Part shown: positions 25,967 to 34,920 of the stretch, in pieces
Layout: every line of letters starts with the position of its first letter
Numbering within the stretch: the stretch's first letter is position 1
DNA from: Phyllobacterium bourgognense
GTDB taxonomy: Bacteria > Pseudomonadota > Alphaproteobacteria > Rhizobiales > Rhizobiaceae
NCBI RefSeq assembly: GCF_003337575.1
Contig: NZ_QPJM01000007.1
Location: forward strand, 124,001-188,000
Length of the DNA stretch: 64,000 bases
Direction: 5' to 3'
Position numbers and translations under genes: made by a program
The notes under the pieces: model-generated
Told to the model about the DNA's origin: nothing
Database searches by the model: none
The model's input: the letters and a program-made list of their open reading frames with translations, nothing else

Positions 25967-27166
25967 TCAGCGCCCCCACGCTCTGTGAACGAGGGCTGTA
26001 ATTTCTGAATTCACAGCGTCCAGCGATTCAATAGCGCGTTCATAGGTCGTGCGCGTGAAGCTCGTTTTCTCGACTTCGTAGAGTGTCTGCTTGGTCAGGC
26101 CCGCATCCGACACCGCCGTCGATTTCAGCATTGGATTGGTAAGGATCTCCTCCGCCAGCATGGACTGCATGAACCCGACCATCTGCGCTTGCGGGATATC
26201 CATCGGCTCATAGCGTGTGATAAGATAGCGGAACCAATCGAGTTCAACACGTGCTCCGGCTTGTTTGACCGTCTTGAGGATGCCACCAAGCATCAGCAGG
26301 AATTGCGACATCGACATGAGGTCGAGCATCTGCGGATGCACGGTGATCAATACGGATGTCGCAGCCGACATGGCCGTCAGTGTCAGATAGCCCAGTTGCG
26401 GCGGGCAATCGATGACCACAACATCGTAGCGGCCGTCTACTTCCTCGAGCGCACTGGCGATACGGGTGAAGAACTGCCTGCCCTCGCGCGAAACTTTGTC
26501 CTGCATGGCAAGCGGCGTGTCGTACTCATATTCCTGCAATTCGAGATTGGCAGGAATGATGTCGAGGCCAGGAAAATTGGTAGGAAGAATCACTTCCGAT
26601 ATGGGCCTGCGCTCGTCGTCGTAACGGATAGCTTCGTAAAGCGACAGGTTCCGGTCGAGCTCCGGCTGGAACCCGTGCAGCGCCGACAGCGAGGCTTGTG
26701 GATCGAGATCGATGGCAAGGATGCGGTGGCCGGTCAGCGCCAGATATTGCGAGAGATGCGCCGCTGTCGTCGTCTTGCCCGATCCGCCCTTGAAGTTGAC
26801 GACAGCGATAACCTGCAGCTTGTCGCCCTGCTTGCGGTGCGGCACATACTTCTTCACTTCCGTGCGGCCGTTGCGGTCGAGATAATGCCGCAGCTCCAGC
26901 ATCTGCTCAGCAGTATAGGAACGGCGACCTGACGATACCTGGGCAGGGACCGGACCTTTTCCTTCGAGGTGCAGGCGCTTGAGATTATTCTGCGTCACGC
27001 CAAGATAGTGGGCTACCTCGGCCATGGAGAACTGCCGCAATGTCTTCTTCGCATTCGGTGGAAATTTTTCCATCCGAAGCTGATTCAGCCGGCGAGAAAT
27101 CTCCGCACCCTGATCGAGGATCTTGTCATCGAACTCGAACTTTGGCAGAGGCATTGCGATGTTCAT
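25967..27166 (-). CDS. repA: Partition ATPase and autorepressor RepA (ParA family)
   Basis: This 399-aa protein has an N-terminal helix-turn-helix (FSMAEVAHYLGVTQNNLKRL, residues about 46-65) for operator binding, then a deviant Walker A motif FKGGSGKTT (125-133), DLDPQASLSAL and VVIDCPPQLGYLT. It drives segregation with RepB and represses repABC transcription. The order repA-repB-repC on one strand, with a ctRNA and parS sites, identifies the cassette. Confidence 0.96.
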   Translation of the reverse strand: MNIAMPLPKFEFDDKILDQGAEISRRLNQLRMEKFPPNAKKTLRQFSMAEVAHYLGVTQNNLKRLHLEGKGPVPAQVSSGRRSYTAEQMLELRHYLDRNGRTEVKKYVPHRKQGDKLQVIAVVNFKGGSGKTTTAAHLSQYLALTGHRILAIDLDPQASLSALHGFQPELDRNLSLYEAIRYDDERRPISEVILPTNFPGLDIIPANLELQEYEYDTPLAMQDKVSREGRQFFTRIASALEEVDGRYDVVVIDCPPQLGYLTLTAMSAATSVLITVHPQMLDLMSMSQFLLMLGGILKTVKQAGARVELDWFRYLITRYEPMDIPQAQMVGFMQSMLAEEILTNPMLKSTAVSDAGLTKQTLYEVEKTSFTRTTYERAIESLDAVNSEITALVHRAWGR

Positions 27167-27258
27167 CGGAATCGAAACCTCTAATAGCGCTTTTTCAAAG
27201 CAATCCTTTTAAGAACCGCTATTAAGCTCCGATTCGATTGATCCGGCAAGAATTTTTA

Positions 27259-27276
27259 GGTTAACAAAAGGTTAAC
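27259..27276. repeat. Direct repeat GGTTAAC upstream of repA
   Basis: GGTTAAC occurs at 27259-27265 and 27270-27276, spaced one helical turn apart and about 95 bases before the repA ATG. This is a plausible binding site for RepA or the host replication machinery; the role is inference. Confidence 0.4.
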
Positions 27277-27372
27277 GCGCGTGAAGCTAACAACTTTACT
27301 GCACAATCCCTGTTTCGATAGATGAATCCCAGAGTAGTACGGGATTTGTTTTTGCTCGATAAATCCGCCAAT

Positions 27373-27386
27373 TTTACCGCAGTAAA
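27373..27386. promoter_or_regulatory. parS: Second parS-like palindrome, upstream of repA
   Basis: TTTACCGCAGTAAA differs by one base from the repA-repB copy. It is framed by a further inverted repeat, ATCCGCC on the left and GGCGGAT on the right (about 27363-27398). It lies between repA and the 3' end of the cyd operon. Confidence 0.7.
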
Positions 27387-27422
27387 TATCGGCGGATCAT
27401 GCGGCGAGGGCTGCCTATAAAA

Positions 27423-27542
27423 CTACTCCTCTGCCGCGTTCTTGCGGGATTTATCGTCTTCCACCAGTTCGTACCACATCGCATTCAGTACAGCGAAGGC
27501 GGCGGCGAAGGGCAATCCGAGAAGCCAGGCGAAATACCACAT
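27423..27542 (-). CDS. cydX: Cytochrome bd oxidase small subunit CydX
   Basis: This 39-aa single-helix peptide starts MWYFAWLLGLPFAAAFAVLN and ends VEDDKSRKNAAEE. The MWYFAWxLG start is the CydX hallmark; the subunit stabilises the heme site of CydA. It lies 15 bases after the cydB stop with a GGACAAGGAC site, so it is the last gene of the cyd operon. It is below common gene-calling size limits. Confidence 0.92.
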   Translation of the reverse strand: MWYFAWLLGLPFAAAFAVLNAMWYELVEDDKSRKNAAEE

Positions 27543-27557
27543 GTCCTTGTCCTTTCG

Positions 27558-28712
27558 TTAGTAGGCGTGACCGCTCTCGTCGTTGATTGCATCTTCATCG
27601 ACCTTGCCCCAGAGCACGTGATAGACCCAGCTCGTATAGGCGACGATCAGCGGAATGAAAATCACCGTGACGACCAGCATGATGAACAGGGTCAAATGGC
27701 TGGACGATGCGTCCCACACGGTCAGGCTGGACCTCGGATCGAGAGAGGACGGGAGTATAAACGGAAACATCGAGACGCCCACTGTCGAGATGATGCCGAA
27801 GATAGACAGCGCGCTCGAAAGGATCGTCGCGATCTCCCACCTTGCCCTCAGCCCGACAAGCGCGCCAGCTGCGCCAATGAAGCCGAAGATCGGGGCCAGC
27901 AGAAGCACCGGATAGCTGCCATAATTGGCAAACCATGCACCGCTTTCTTCAATGACAGTTTTCATAAGCGGGTTCGATACGCCTGTAGGGTCGACAGGGC
28001 TGGTTATGCGGTAACCGCCGTCTCCGGCCCATACCCACAGCCCGGCAAGGCCGAACAGACCGATCGTGATCAGCGCTGCACCACTGCCATATCCGCGGGC
28101 ACGCTCCGCCACGGGTCCTGAAGTCTTCAACACGAGCCATGCACCGCCATGCATGACCAGCATGGCCACCGAGAGGAGACCGCACAGCAGCGCGAACGGG
28201 TTCAGCAGGCCGAAGAACGAGCCTTCGTAGAAGATGCGAAGATCGTTGTTGAAACGGAAGGGAACGCCCTGCAAGATATTGCCCATGGCCACACCGAAAA
28301 TCAGCGCCGGCACAAAGCCGCCGATGAACAAGGCGCAATCCCAGGCAGCACGCCAGGTATCGCTATCCCGCTTCGACCTGTACTTGAAGCCGACGGGGCG
28401 CAGGATAAGCGATGCCAGTATGATGAACATGGCGAGATAAAAGCCCGAGAAGGACACCGCATAGAGCGGCGGCCAGGCCGCGAAGATCGCACCCCCGCCA
28501 ACAATGAGCCAGACCTGGTTGCCTTCCCAGATCGGACCAATCGTATTGATGACGATGCGCCGTTCCATATCGGTTTTTGCCACGAACGGCAGCAGCGTAC
28601 CGGTGCCGAGATCGAAACCATCGGTGATGGCGAACCCGATCAGGAGGACGCCGATCAGCAGCCACCAGATCATCCGCAGGGTATCGTAGTCGAGAAGTTC
28701 GCTGAGGATCAT
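27558..28712 (-). CDS. cydB: Cytochrome bd ubiquinol oxidase subunit II
   Basis: This 384-aa inner-membrane protein has about eight helices. It opens with LDYDTLRMIWWLLIGVLLIG and GFAITDGFDLGTGTLLPFV, the latter the conserved CydB segment, and continues with EGNQVWLIVGGGAIFAAWP. With CydA and CydX it forms the high-affinity, microaerobic quinol oxidase. It is six bases downstream of cydA. Confidence 0.96.
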   Translation of the reverse strand: MILSELLDYDTLRMIWWLLIGVLLIGFAITDGFDLGTGTLLPFVAKTDMERRIVINTIGPIWEGNQVWLIVGGGAIFAAWPPLYAVSFSGFYLAMFIILASLILRPVGFKYRSKRDSDTWRAAWDCALFIGGFVPALIFGVAMGNILQGVPFRFNNDLRIFYEGSFFGLLNPFALLCGLLSVAMLVMHGGAWLVLKTSGPVAERARGYGSGAALITIGLFGLAGLWVWAGDGGYRITSPVDPTGVSNPLMKTVIEESGAWFANYGSYPVLLLAPIFGFIGAAGALVGLRARWEIATILSSALSIFGIISTVGVSMFPFILPSSLDPRSSLTVWDASSSHLTLFIMLVVTVIFIPLIVAYTSWVYHVLWGKVDEDAINDESGHAY

Positions 28713-28718
28713 GATCGT

Positions 28719-30296
28719 TTACTCCGCTGGCACGATATTAGGGGAAATCAGCTTCGCTTCCGGCTCGAAGTCGGGTTCCGGTCCCTTGGCGATTGCTTTC
28801 AGCATCAGGCCCATCTCGACGATGAAGAGCGTTGTGTAGATCACGACGAAACCTCCGATGGTGATAAGCAGCGACGTTGCACCCAGATTGGAAACCGCAG
28901 CGGCCGTCGGCAACACGCCCTCGATGACCCAGGGTTGCCGGCCAAACTCCGCAACGACCCAGCCAAGCTCCGCGGCAACCCAGGGGAGGGGGATCGCAAA
29001 CACCGCGATACGCAGCAGCCAGGGATAGGCATCGATCTTGCGCCGTATGGACAGGATGAAGAATGTCGCCGTGAGAAGGATAAAGAATATACCGAGCCCG
29101 ACCATGATGCGGAACGACCAGAACAGCGTGGGTACATTTGGCACAGTGTCCCATGCTGCCTTCTCGATCTGGTCGTCGGTGGCTTGCCGCGGATCGTCCA
29201 CATAGCGTTTCAACAGAAGCGCGTATCCGAGATCGGCGCCATTCGCTTCGAATGCCTCGCGCACCTCGGCCGGGACAGTCGTCGTGCTGCCTGCCTCCCG
29301 TATGCGCTGGAGCGCATCATAGGCAATCAAACCCTGGCGTATCCTCGATCTAGCATGGTCGACCAGTTCTTCGATGCCGGGAATGACCGTCGTCAGCGAC
29401 CGCGTGCCGATCAGCCCCATGACCCAGGGGATGTGCACGGCATAGTGCGTCTCGCGTGCTTCCTGGTCGGGAAACCCAAAAGCCGTGAACGCAGCCGGGG
29501 CAGGCTCGGTCTTCCACATCGCCTCGATCGAGGCGAGTTTCATTTTCTGGTGTTCGGTGGAGAGATAGCCGCTCTCGTCGCCGAGAACCACGACCGAAAG
29601 CGCCGAGGCAAGGCCAAACGAAGCAGCAACAGTCATTGAGCGCTTGGCGATCTCGATGTGCCTGCCTTTGAGGGCATACCAGGCCGAGACACCGAGTACG
29701 AAAATCGATGCCGTGACGTAACCCGCAGACACGGTGTGTACAAACTTCGCCTGCGCGACTGGATTGAACAAAACCTCATAAAAATCAACGACTTCCATGC
29801 GCATCGTCTGCGGATTGAAGGCGGAACCCACAGGGTTTTGCATCCAGCCGTTGGCGATGAGTATCCACAGCGCCGAGAAATTCGATCCCGCTGCCACCGC
29901 CCAGGTCGCCGCCAGATGTCCGACCTTGGAAAGCTTGTCCCAACCGAAGAAGAACAGCCCGACGAACGTTGCCTCAAGGAAGAACGCCATCAGTCCTTCG
30001 ATCGCCAGCGGTGCGCCGAAAATATCGCCGACATAGTGGCTGTAATAGCTCCAGTTCATGCCGAACTGAAATTCCATGACTATGCCGGTGGCGACACCGA
30101 GGGCAAAATTGATACCGAATAGTACGCCCCAGAATTTGGTCATCTGGCGCCAGATGACGCGGCCGGTCATCACATAGACCGTCTCCATGATCGCCAGAAG
30201 GACGGACAGTCCAAGCGTCAAGGGCACGAAGAGAAAGTGGTAGAGAGCTGTGATCGCAAATTGCAGGCGCGACAGCGCCACGATATCGAGTTCCAT
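28719..30296 (-). CDS. cydA: Cytochrome bd ubiquinol oxidase subunit I
   Basis: This 525-aa catalytic subunit oxidises ubiquinol and reduces O2 to water at hemes b558, b595 and d. It contains the heme-ligand histidine in LSRLQFAITALYHFLFVPLT, GRQPWVIEGVLPT, and a Q-loop region (residues about 255-335) with GFPDQEARETHYAVHIPW. The length matches the long-Q-loop class only partly. It lies 82 bases after cydC on the same strand. Confidence 0.96.
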   Translation of the reverse strand: MELDIVALSRLQFAITALYHFLFVPLTLGLSVLLAIMETVYVMTGRVIWRQMTKFWGVLFGINFALGVATGIVMEFQFGMNWSYYSHYVGDIFGAPLAIEGLMAFFLEATFVGLFFFGWDKLSKVGHLAATWAVAAGSNFSALWILIANGWMQNPVGSAFNPQTMRMEVVDFYEVLFNPVAQAKFVHTVSAGYVTASIFVLGVSAWYALKGRHIEIAKRSMTVAASFGLASALSVVVLGDESGYLSTEHQKMKLASIEAMWKTEPAPAAFTAFGFPDQEARETHYAVHIPWVMGLIGTRSLTTVIPGIEELVDHARSRIRQGLIAYDALQRIREAGSTTTVPAEVREAFEANGADLGYALLLKRYVDDPRQATDDQIEKAAWDTVPNVPTLFWSFRIMVGLGIFFILLTATFFILSIRRKIDAYPWLLRIAVFAIPLPWVAAELGWVVAEFGRQPWVIEGVLPTAAAVSNLGATSLLITIGGFVVIYTTLFIVEMGLMLKAIAKGPEPDFEPEAKLISPNIVPAE

Positions 30297-30378
30297 TGCT
30301 TCTGCCGGATCGTTCCGGCCCCCTGTTAGCGGCCTTCACCTGGAGTGAACGCCGAATAAATTCTGCCTCGGTCTTGTC

Positions 30379-32067
30379 TCAGTCCGGCCGCAGCGCGGCG
30401 AGGGCAGCGTCGAATTCCTGTTCTCCGCATCGCGGCGCGCCAACGACGCGCCCGCGTTCGAGAACCAGCAGCCGGTCGGCGATCATCGCCTCCCGCCTGA
30501 TATGCGTGGCGATGACGACAGAACGGCCTTGCATCTGTGCTCGAAGGCGCTGAAGCACGTCACGGGCTGTATCTCCGTCGAGACCCTCGGTCGGCTCATC
30601 CAGCAGCCAGAGAGGCGTGTCGCGCAAAAGCAGCCGCGCCAGCGCCAAACGGCGGGCCTGACCGCCGGAAATCCCAAACCCGCCTTCGCCAAGCATGGTA
30701 TCCAGACCTGCCGGCAGGGCGGCGACGAACTGTCCAAGGCCTGCTGTAGCAAGAACGTCGAGAAGACGCGTATCGTCGGCACCTCGATCGGCAAGCCGGA
30801 GATTGTCACGCAGACTGTCCTGAAAGAGCTCTGTTCTCTGTGTCAGAAGGGTAGCGGGGAGGCATGCGACGCTGCCCACTTTAGCTGCGATCTCGCCAGC
30901 GATCAGTGCCAGCAGTGTGGACTTGCCGGCACCGCTCGCCCCGACAAGTGCGAGGCGTTCACCGCGAACAAGCGACAGTGACAGATGCCGAAGCGTCGGG
31001 AGGGGTGAGCCATCGTAGCAGACCGAAACGTCCTTGAGTTCAACCGCCAGTTCACCTCGTGGAGAAACCGGTGGTTCGGGGGAGGGGAGGGGGGCGATGT
31101 TCGGACCGATGCGCTTTGCGGCAAGCACAGTGCGCCCGAGTTCAACCGCGCCGCGGCGCAGCCCGGCAAAGGGTTCCAGTGCTGCCAGCGCGATCAGCAG
31201 ACCGAGGGCCGCAACCGGCCCACCGATCACGCCACCACTGGCCAATAGAGCGACCGCATAAAGAGTGCCGCCGAGCAGGATTGCCGAGGCTATGCCGAAA
31301 CCGGCTGTGACAAACATCTCGATACGATTCAGTGCATCATCCGTTTGCGAAAGGCGACGATCGGAAGCCATGATCGCATTCCGCTGGGCGTCCAGCCGTC
31401 CGGCCATGACCAGGTCGATTTGCCCGGCGACAAGATCGATCGTGCGCGAGCGCAGGGTCTCCAAGGCATGAGCGCGGCGGCGCGATGGTTTTGCGGCGAA
31501 GCGCGCAGCGATGAGCGGAATGCCGAACCCGGTCAACAGCAGCCACGATCCTGCGGCAAGACCCAACAGCGGATGCATGAGCCCGAGAGCGGCAGCAATG
31601 GCGAGCGCCGTGCAAAGCGCGACGGCCGCGGGGACGAGAATGCGCAGATAAAGCGAATCGAGAGCATCGATATCGGCAGTCAGGCGAAACAGCAGCCTTG
31701 CCGGACGCTTCAACAGCCTCTGCGCCGCTCGGCGTTGAGCCCAATTGCGGAAAACTTCTGCGCGCAATCCCGCCAGCACACCAAGCGTTGCGTCGTGCGT
31801 GGTCAGGCGTTCGCCGTAGCGTGCGGCGGTGCGGGCGAGAGCCAGAAAACGGATCGCTGCGGCGGGCGCAAAAACATCGAAAGCGAATGCAGTGGCTGAC
31901 GACAGCCCCGCTATTGCCGTGGCGGTAATGAACCAGCCGGAAAGGCCAAGCAGGGCGATACCGGCGAGCACTGTTGCCGCCGCCAGCAGAGCGCCCGCCA
32001 GAAGCGCGGCGCGCCACTCAGTGAGGAATAGCGCCAATATGGGTCTGAATGCGCTCCACAGGGCCAT
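30379..32067 (-). CDS. cydC: ABC exporter subunit CydC
   Basis: This 562-aa half-transporter pairs with CydD to export glutathione/cysteine to the periplasm, which is required for bd oxidase assembly. Six membrane helices are followed by the ATPase domain: Walker A LVGASGAGKSTLLALIAG (about residue 390), signature GISGGQARRLALARL and Walker B LWLLDEPTEGLD. I chose the ATG at 32067 over GTG at 32070, because GGAGGGG is well spaced for it. It overlaps the cydD stop by one base (TGATG). Confidence 0.93.
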   Translation of the reverse strand: MALWSAFRPILALFLTEWRAALLAGALLAAATVLAGIALLGLSGWFITATAIAGLSSATAFAFDVFAPAAAIRFLALARTAARYGERLTTHDATLGVLAGLRAEVFRNWAQRRAAQRLLKRPARLLFRLTADIDALDSLYLRILVPAAVALCTALAIAAALGLMHPLLGLAAGSWLLLTGFGIPLIAARFAAKPSRRRAHALETLRSRTIDLVAGQIDLVMAGRLDAQRNAIMASDRRLSQTDDALNRIEMFVTAGFGIASAILLGGTLYAVALLASGGVIGGPVAALGLLIALAALEPFAGLRRGAVELGRTVLAAKRIGPNIAPLPSPEPPVSPRGELAVELKDVSVCYDGSPLPTLRHLSLSLVRGERLALVGASGAGKSTLLALIAGEIAAKVGSVACLPATLLTQRTELFQDSLRDNLRLADRGADDTRLLDVLATAGLGQFVAALPAGLDTMLGEGGFGISGGQARRLALARLLLRDTPLWLLDEPTEGLDGDTARDVLQRLRAQMQGRSVVIATHIRREAMIADRLLVLERGRVVGAPRCGEQEFDAALAALRPD

Positions 32068-33839
32068 CACAACCCCTCCTGCGGTGTTTGAGACGGCAGG
32101 ATGACAACTCTGTCCATGCGGCTTGCCAGGACAGGATCGTGCGTCGCGACGATGAGCGTCTTGCCGGCTGCGATTCTCAGCAGGCTATCCATGATTTCAT
32201 TGGCTGTGCTCGTATCGAGATGTGCGGTCGGTTCATCCGCGAGGATCAGCCCTGCATCCGGATTGGCAGCCGCGCGCGCCAAAGCAAGCCTTAAGGTTTC
32301 CCCGCCGGAAAGGCCCGATCCGCCTTCACCGATCGGCGCGTTTGCATGCGCATTGGCCACGTCCTGCAGGGCCGCCTTGCCGAGCGCGGCTCCTATCTCA
32401 TCGGATCCGATTTCCGGGCGGCCCAGCGCTACATTGTCCGCAACCGTACCAGCGAAAATATGCGGCTTCTGTCCGACCCAGGCAATGCCTGTCCGAAGCT
32501 CCGCCGCCGTGGCCGGCGTGAGGGGAATGTTTCCAACTGCGATCCGTCCGCTTTCACAAGGCGCGAGTCCGGCGATCAAAGCGAGAAGCGTGGATTTTCC
32601 CGAGCCGCTTGGACCCAGCAGCGCAATGTGCTCAGCCGGCAAAACATCGAGGCTGAATTGGTCAAAAACCGCAGAGCCATTGCCCTTGTAGTGGAATGTG
32701 ATCTTTCCAACCTGGACGCCTGGAACTGCCGCATGGATCGCAATTGTCTGCGTAGCGCCCTTGTCGGCACCCGGCATGACAACGCCATCATCGGACAGCT
32801 TGTCCAGGGCTTCGATCGCGGCCTCGCCCGCAGCCCGGTCGTGCCAGACCGAGGACAATTCACGCAGCGGCTCGAAGAAAGCCGGTGCAAGCAAAAGAAT
32901 GAACAGGCCTTCGGTCAGGCTCAAACGCCCGCCCCAGGCACCGAAATTCAACTGGCCGAGCAGGTGGAAACCAACATAGACGGCGACCATGGCAACACCT
33001 AGTGCCGCAAACAGCTCAAGCACCGCGGATGACAGAAACGCTATTTTAAGCACCGCCATCGTGCGTACCCGCAGCGATTGCGCATTGTCGCGCAGGCGAT
33101 GCGCGGTCAAATCCACGGCGTCCAGTGAACGGATGGTGCCCAAACCGCGCAGCCGGTCGAGCAGGAACGCATTCATGCCGCCCATTTCGACAAGCTGTTT
33201 CTCGCTCGCCGCTTTGGCACGCCAGCCGATCAGCGCCATGAAAACCGGAATCAGAGGAGCGGAAACTAACAGGACTATAGCTACCACCCAGGACAACGGC
33301 AGGACACAAAGCATAATAGCAACGGGAACAATCGTTGCCTTCAGCCGCGCCGGGCGAAAGCGCGAAAGATAGGGTACGATGGCCTCTGCCTGCTCAGCGA
33401 GCACACTCGCCGCGAAGCCGGAAGCGGGTCGTTCCATATCCAGCGGCGAGCGCCGGGTCAGCGCTGCCACAGCCTTGTCGCGTTTCGTGGTCAACACGGT
33501 GCGGGCGGCACGAAAAGCGAGCCGGCTTCCAAACGCATCGAGCAGTGCCCGGAACACGCCAATCACAACGACGCCAAGAACCAGCCAGTAGATATTCGCC
33601 ATTCCTTTGCCGGCAACGATGCTGCCCACACCTGTAGCGAGGAGCAAAGCCTGCGGCAACCACAACAGCGATGCGAGCACCTGAACAATGGGCGCCACCC
33701 TCTCGGCGCGTGCAGCGTCAGGAGAACTCGCGGATTTTTCCACTAAATTTGATGACGCGGACCGCAGCGTTGCACTGTCGTTCACAAAATCACTCTGCGT
33801 GCGGAGCGCTATCGAGGACGAATGTGCTGCCGGTGCCAT
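32067..33839 (-). CDS. cydD: ABC exporter subunit CydD
   Basis: This 590-aa partner of CydC starts at MAPAAHSSSIALRTQ (33839), four bases after the regulator stop; the longer frame is regulator sequence. Membrane domain helices run through residues about 60-340. ATPase motifs are LLGPSGSGKSTLLALIAG, GLSGGETLRLALARA and LILADEPTAHLD. It is the first structural gene of the cydDCABX operon. Confidence 0.93.
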   Translation of the reverse strand: MAPAAHSSSIALRTQSDFVNDSATLRSASSNLVEKSASSPDAARAERVAPIVQVLASLLWLPQALLLATGVGSIVAGKGMANIYWLVLGVVVIGVFRALLDAFGSRLAFRAARTVLTTKRDKAVAALTRRSPLDMERPASGFAASVLAEQAEAIVPYLSRFRPARLKATIVPVAIMLCVLPLSWVVAIVLLVSAPLIPVFMALIGWRAKAASEKQLVEMGGMNAFLLDRLRGLGTIRSLDAVDLTAHRLRDNAQSLRVRTMAVLKIAFLSSAVLELFAALGVAMVAVYVGFHLLGQLNFGAWGGRLSLTEGLFILLLAPAFFEPLRELSSVWHDRAAGEAAIEALDKLSDDGVVMPGADKGATQTIAIHAAVPGVQVGKITFHYKGNGSAVFDQFSLDVLPAEHIALLGPSGSGKSTLLALIAGLAPCESGRIAVGNIPLTPATAAELRTGIAWVGQKPHIFAGTVADNVALGRPEIGSDEIGAALGKAALQDVANAHANAPIGEGGSGLSGGETLRLALARAAANPDAGLILADEPTAHLDTSTANEIMDSLLRIAAGKTLIVATHDPVLASRMDRVVILPSQTPQEGL

Positions 33840-33843
33840 CACT

Positions 33844-34416
33844 TCAACCCTTCTCGGGAGAACGCTTCGACCTGCCGAGGGATACGATCTTGTCCTTCGC
33901 CTCCAGCAGTCTTGTGACTTTCGCACCCAGCGTCAATAGGGTCGCCAAGCGGTCCGTCTCAAGTTTCTTGACGTCGTCGTACCAATTAGTCAGTTGCTCG
34001 ATGAGGCTGTGCATCTCGCCCATCCGTGCCTGCGCGTGGCGTTCTGCGTCGCTTGCCGGCTGCTGCATCAGGATTTCGCGCAAAACAGACAGTGTCGGGT
34101 CGACTTCGCGTTTCTTTCGTTCCTCTGCAAGTGTGCGTAGAATCTGCCAGACATCGTCCGGCGTCGTGAAGAAATCGCGGCGATCGTCGGGAAGATGTTT
34201 AAGCAGGACAAGGTTCCATGCCTGCAACTCGCGCAAGCTCATCGACACATTCGAGCGGGAAATTCCCAGCGCATCGACGATCTGCTCGGCATTGAGCGGA
34301 TCGGGCGAGACATAAAGCAGCGCATAGATCTGGCCGACAGTGCGGTTGATGCCCCACCGGCTCCCCATTTCGCCGAAGTGCAGAACGAAGGATTGAACGA
34401 GTGGCGGCAGATTCAT
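33844..34416 (-). CDS. GbsR/MarR-type transcriptional regulator of the cyd operon
   Basis: This 190-aa protein has a winged helix-turn-helix at residues about 20-90: WGINRTVGQIYALLYVSPD, LNAEQIVDALGISRSNVSMS, and the wing VLLKHLPDDRRDFF. A helical C-terminal dimerisation part follows. This is the GbsR subgroup of MarR regulators. I chose the ATG at 34416; a TTG 18 bases upstream is possible. It is cotranscribed with cydDCABX, and a perfect 20-bp palindrome lies 24 bases before its start, so autoregulation of the whole oxidase operon is likely. The signal is unknown. Confidence 0.85.
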   Translation of the reverse strand: MNLPPLVQSFVLHFGEMGSRWGINRTVGQIYALLYVSPDPLNAEQIVDALGISRSNVSMSLRELQAWNLVLLKHLPDDRRDFFTTPDDVWQILRTLAEERKKREVDPTLSVLREILMQQPASDAERHAQARMGEMHSLIEQLTNWYDDVKKLETDRLATLLTLGAKVTRLLEAKDKIVSLGRSKRSPEKG

Positions 34417-34439
34417 CGGTTTATCCCGTTGCAACTGTG

Positions 34440-34459
34440 ATTTCAGTAATTACTGAAAT
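34440..34459. promoter_or_regulatory. 20-bp perfect palindromic operator of the cyd operon
   Basis: ATTTCAGTAATTACTGAAAT is perfectly self-complementary, a typical size for a MarR/GbsR dimer site. It lies directly upstream of the regulator gene. The binding protein is inferred from adjacency. Confidence 0.65.
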
Positions 34460-34502
34460 TACGATATTTAATAAATCGTAAATTTGCAAGGGGTGGTTTG
34501 GG

Positions 34503-34685
34503 GTGCACAGGAAAAGGGGAGGGGAGGGTCCTGCAGACCGCAGGTTCTTGACCCTCCCCCTTGTGGGGAGGGGCGGACCGCAGGGCCGGGGAGGGGCCCT
34601 TTCTAGATATTTGGTCGCCGTCAGGCTTAAGAGACCCGTCCCTGCTGCTGCGCAGCCTCCCTCCCACAAGGGGGAGGGGAAGAGG
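34503..34685. repeat. G/C-run inverted-repeat element
   Basis: Nested inverted repeats are built of AGGGGAGGGTC/GACCCTCCCCCT (about 34517-34558) and CCCTCCCCCTTGTGGGGAGGG (about 34551-34571), complementary to the CCTCCCACAAGGGGGAGGGG near 34660-34680. I recall the CCCCCTTGTGGGGAGGG motif as a common dispersed repeat in Rhizobiales intergenic DNA. No coding capacity is visible. Confidence 0.55.
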
Positions 34686-34732
34686 CGGCACTCTTGGAGC
34701 CGGCTCTTGAACCTATGACCGCCGCACCAAAA

Positions 34733-34765
34733 AACCCGGCCCGATCGGAACGATCGAGCCGGGTT
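34733..34765. terminator. Hairpin between cyd and efe operons
   Basis: AACCCGGC...GCCGGGTT with an inner CGATC/GATCG stem gives a long, strong, nearly symmetrical hairpin. A-runs before it on the plus strand become T-runs on the minus strand, so it fits a terminator for minus-strand transcription, downstream of the efe operon. Confidence 0.6.
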
Positions 34766-34819
34766 GCAAAGGTGGCGTAGTAGCGTTTTGAGAATTCAGC
34801 CTGATGAGTCAGCTGGTGT

Positions 34820-34900
34820 GGTTTTTCGAGAACCGGAGCGCAGCGGACTTATTGGTCCGTGAGCACCGGAAGCGTAGAAAACCGCATCAGATGCCCATCA
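34820..34900 (-). repeat. Dispersed intergenic repeat, copy B
   Basis: GAGCACCGGAAGCGTAGAAA at 34861 and the bases after it match copy A at 5189. Its orientation and distance (about 26 bases) past a minus-strand stop codon, here efeM, are the same. A preceding GAACCGGAGCGCAGCGGAC segment forms part of the repeat. Confidence 0.55.
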
Positions 34901-34920
34901 GGGTGAAGAAATCAAAAGGC

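Noticed and set aside
28149-29639. 496-aa plus-strand frame opposite cydAB
   Set aside because: It is rich in His, Arg, Gln and Asp, as expected from the complement of a membrane-protein gene; it has no motifs.
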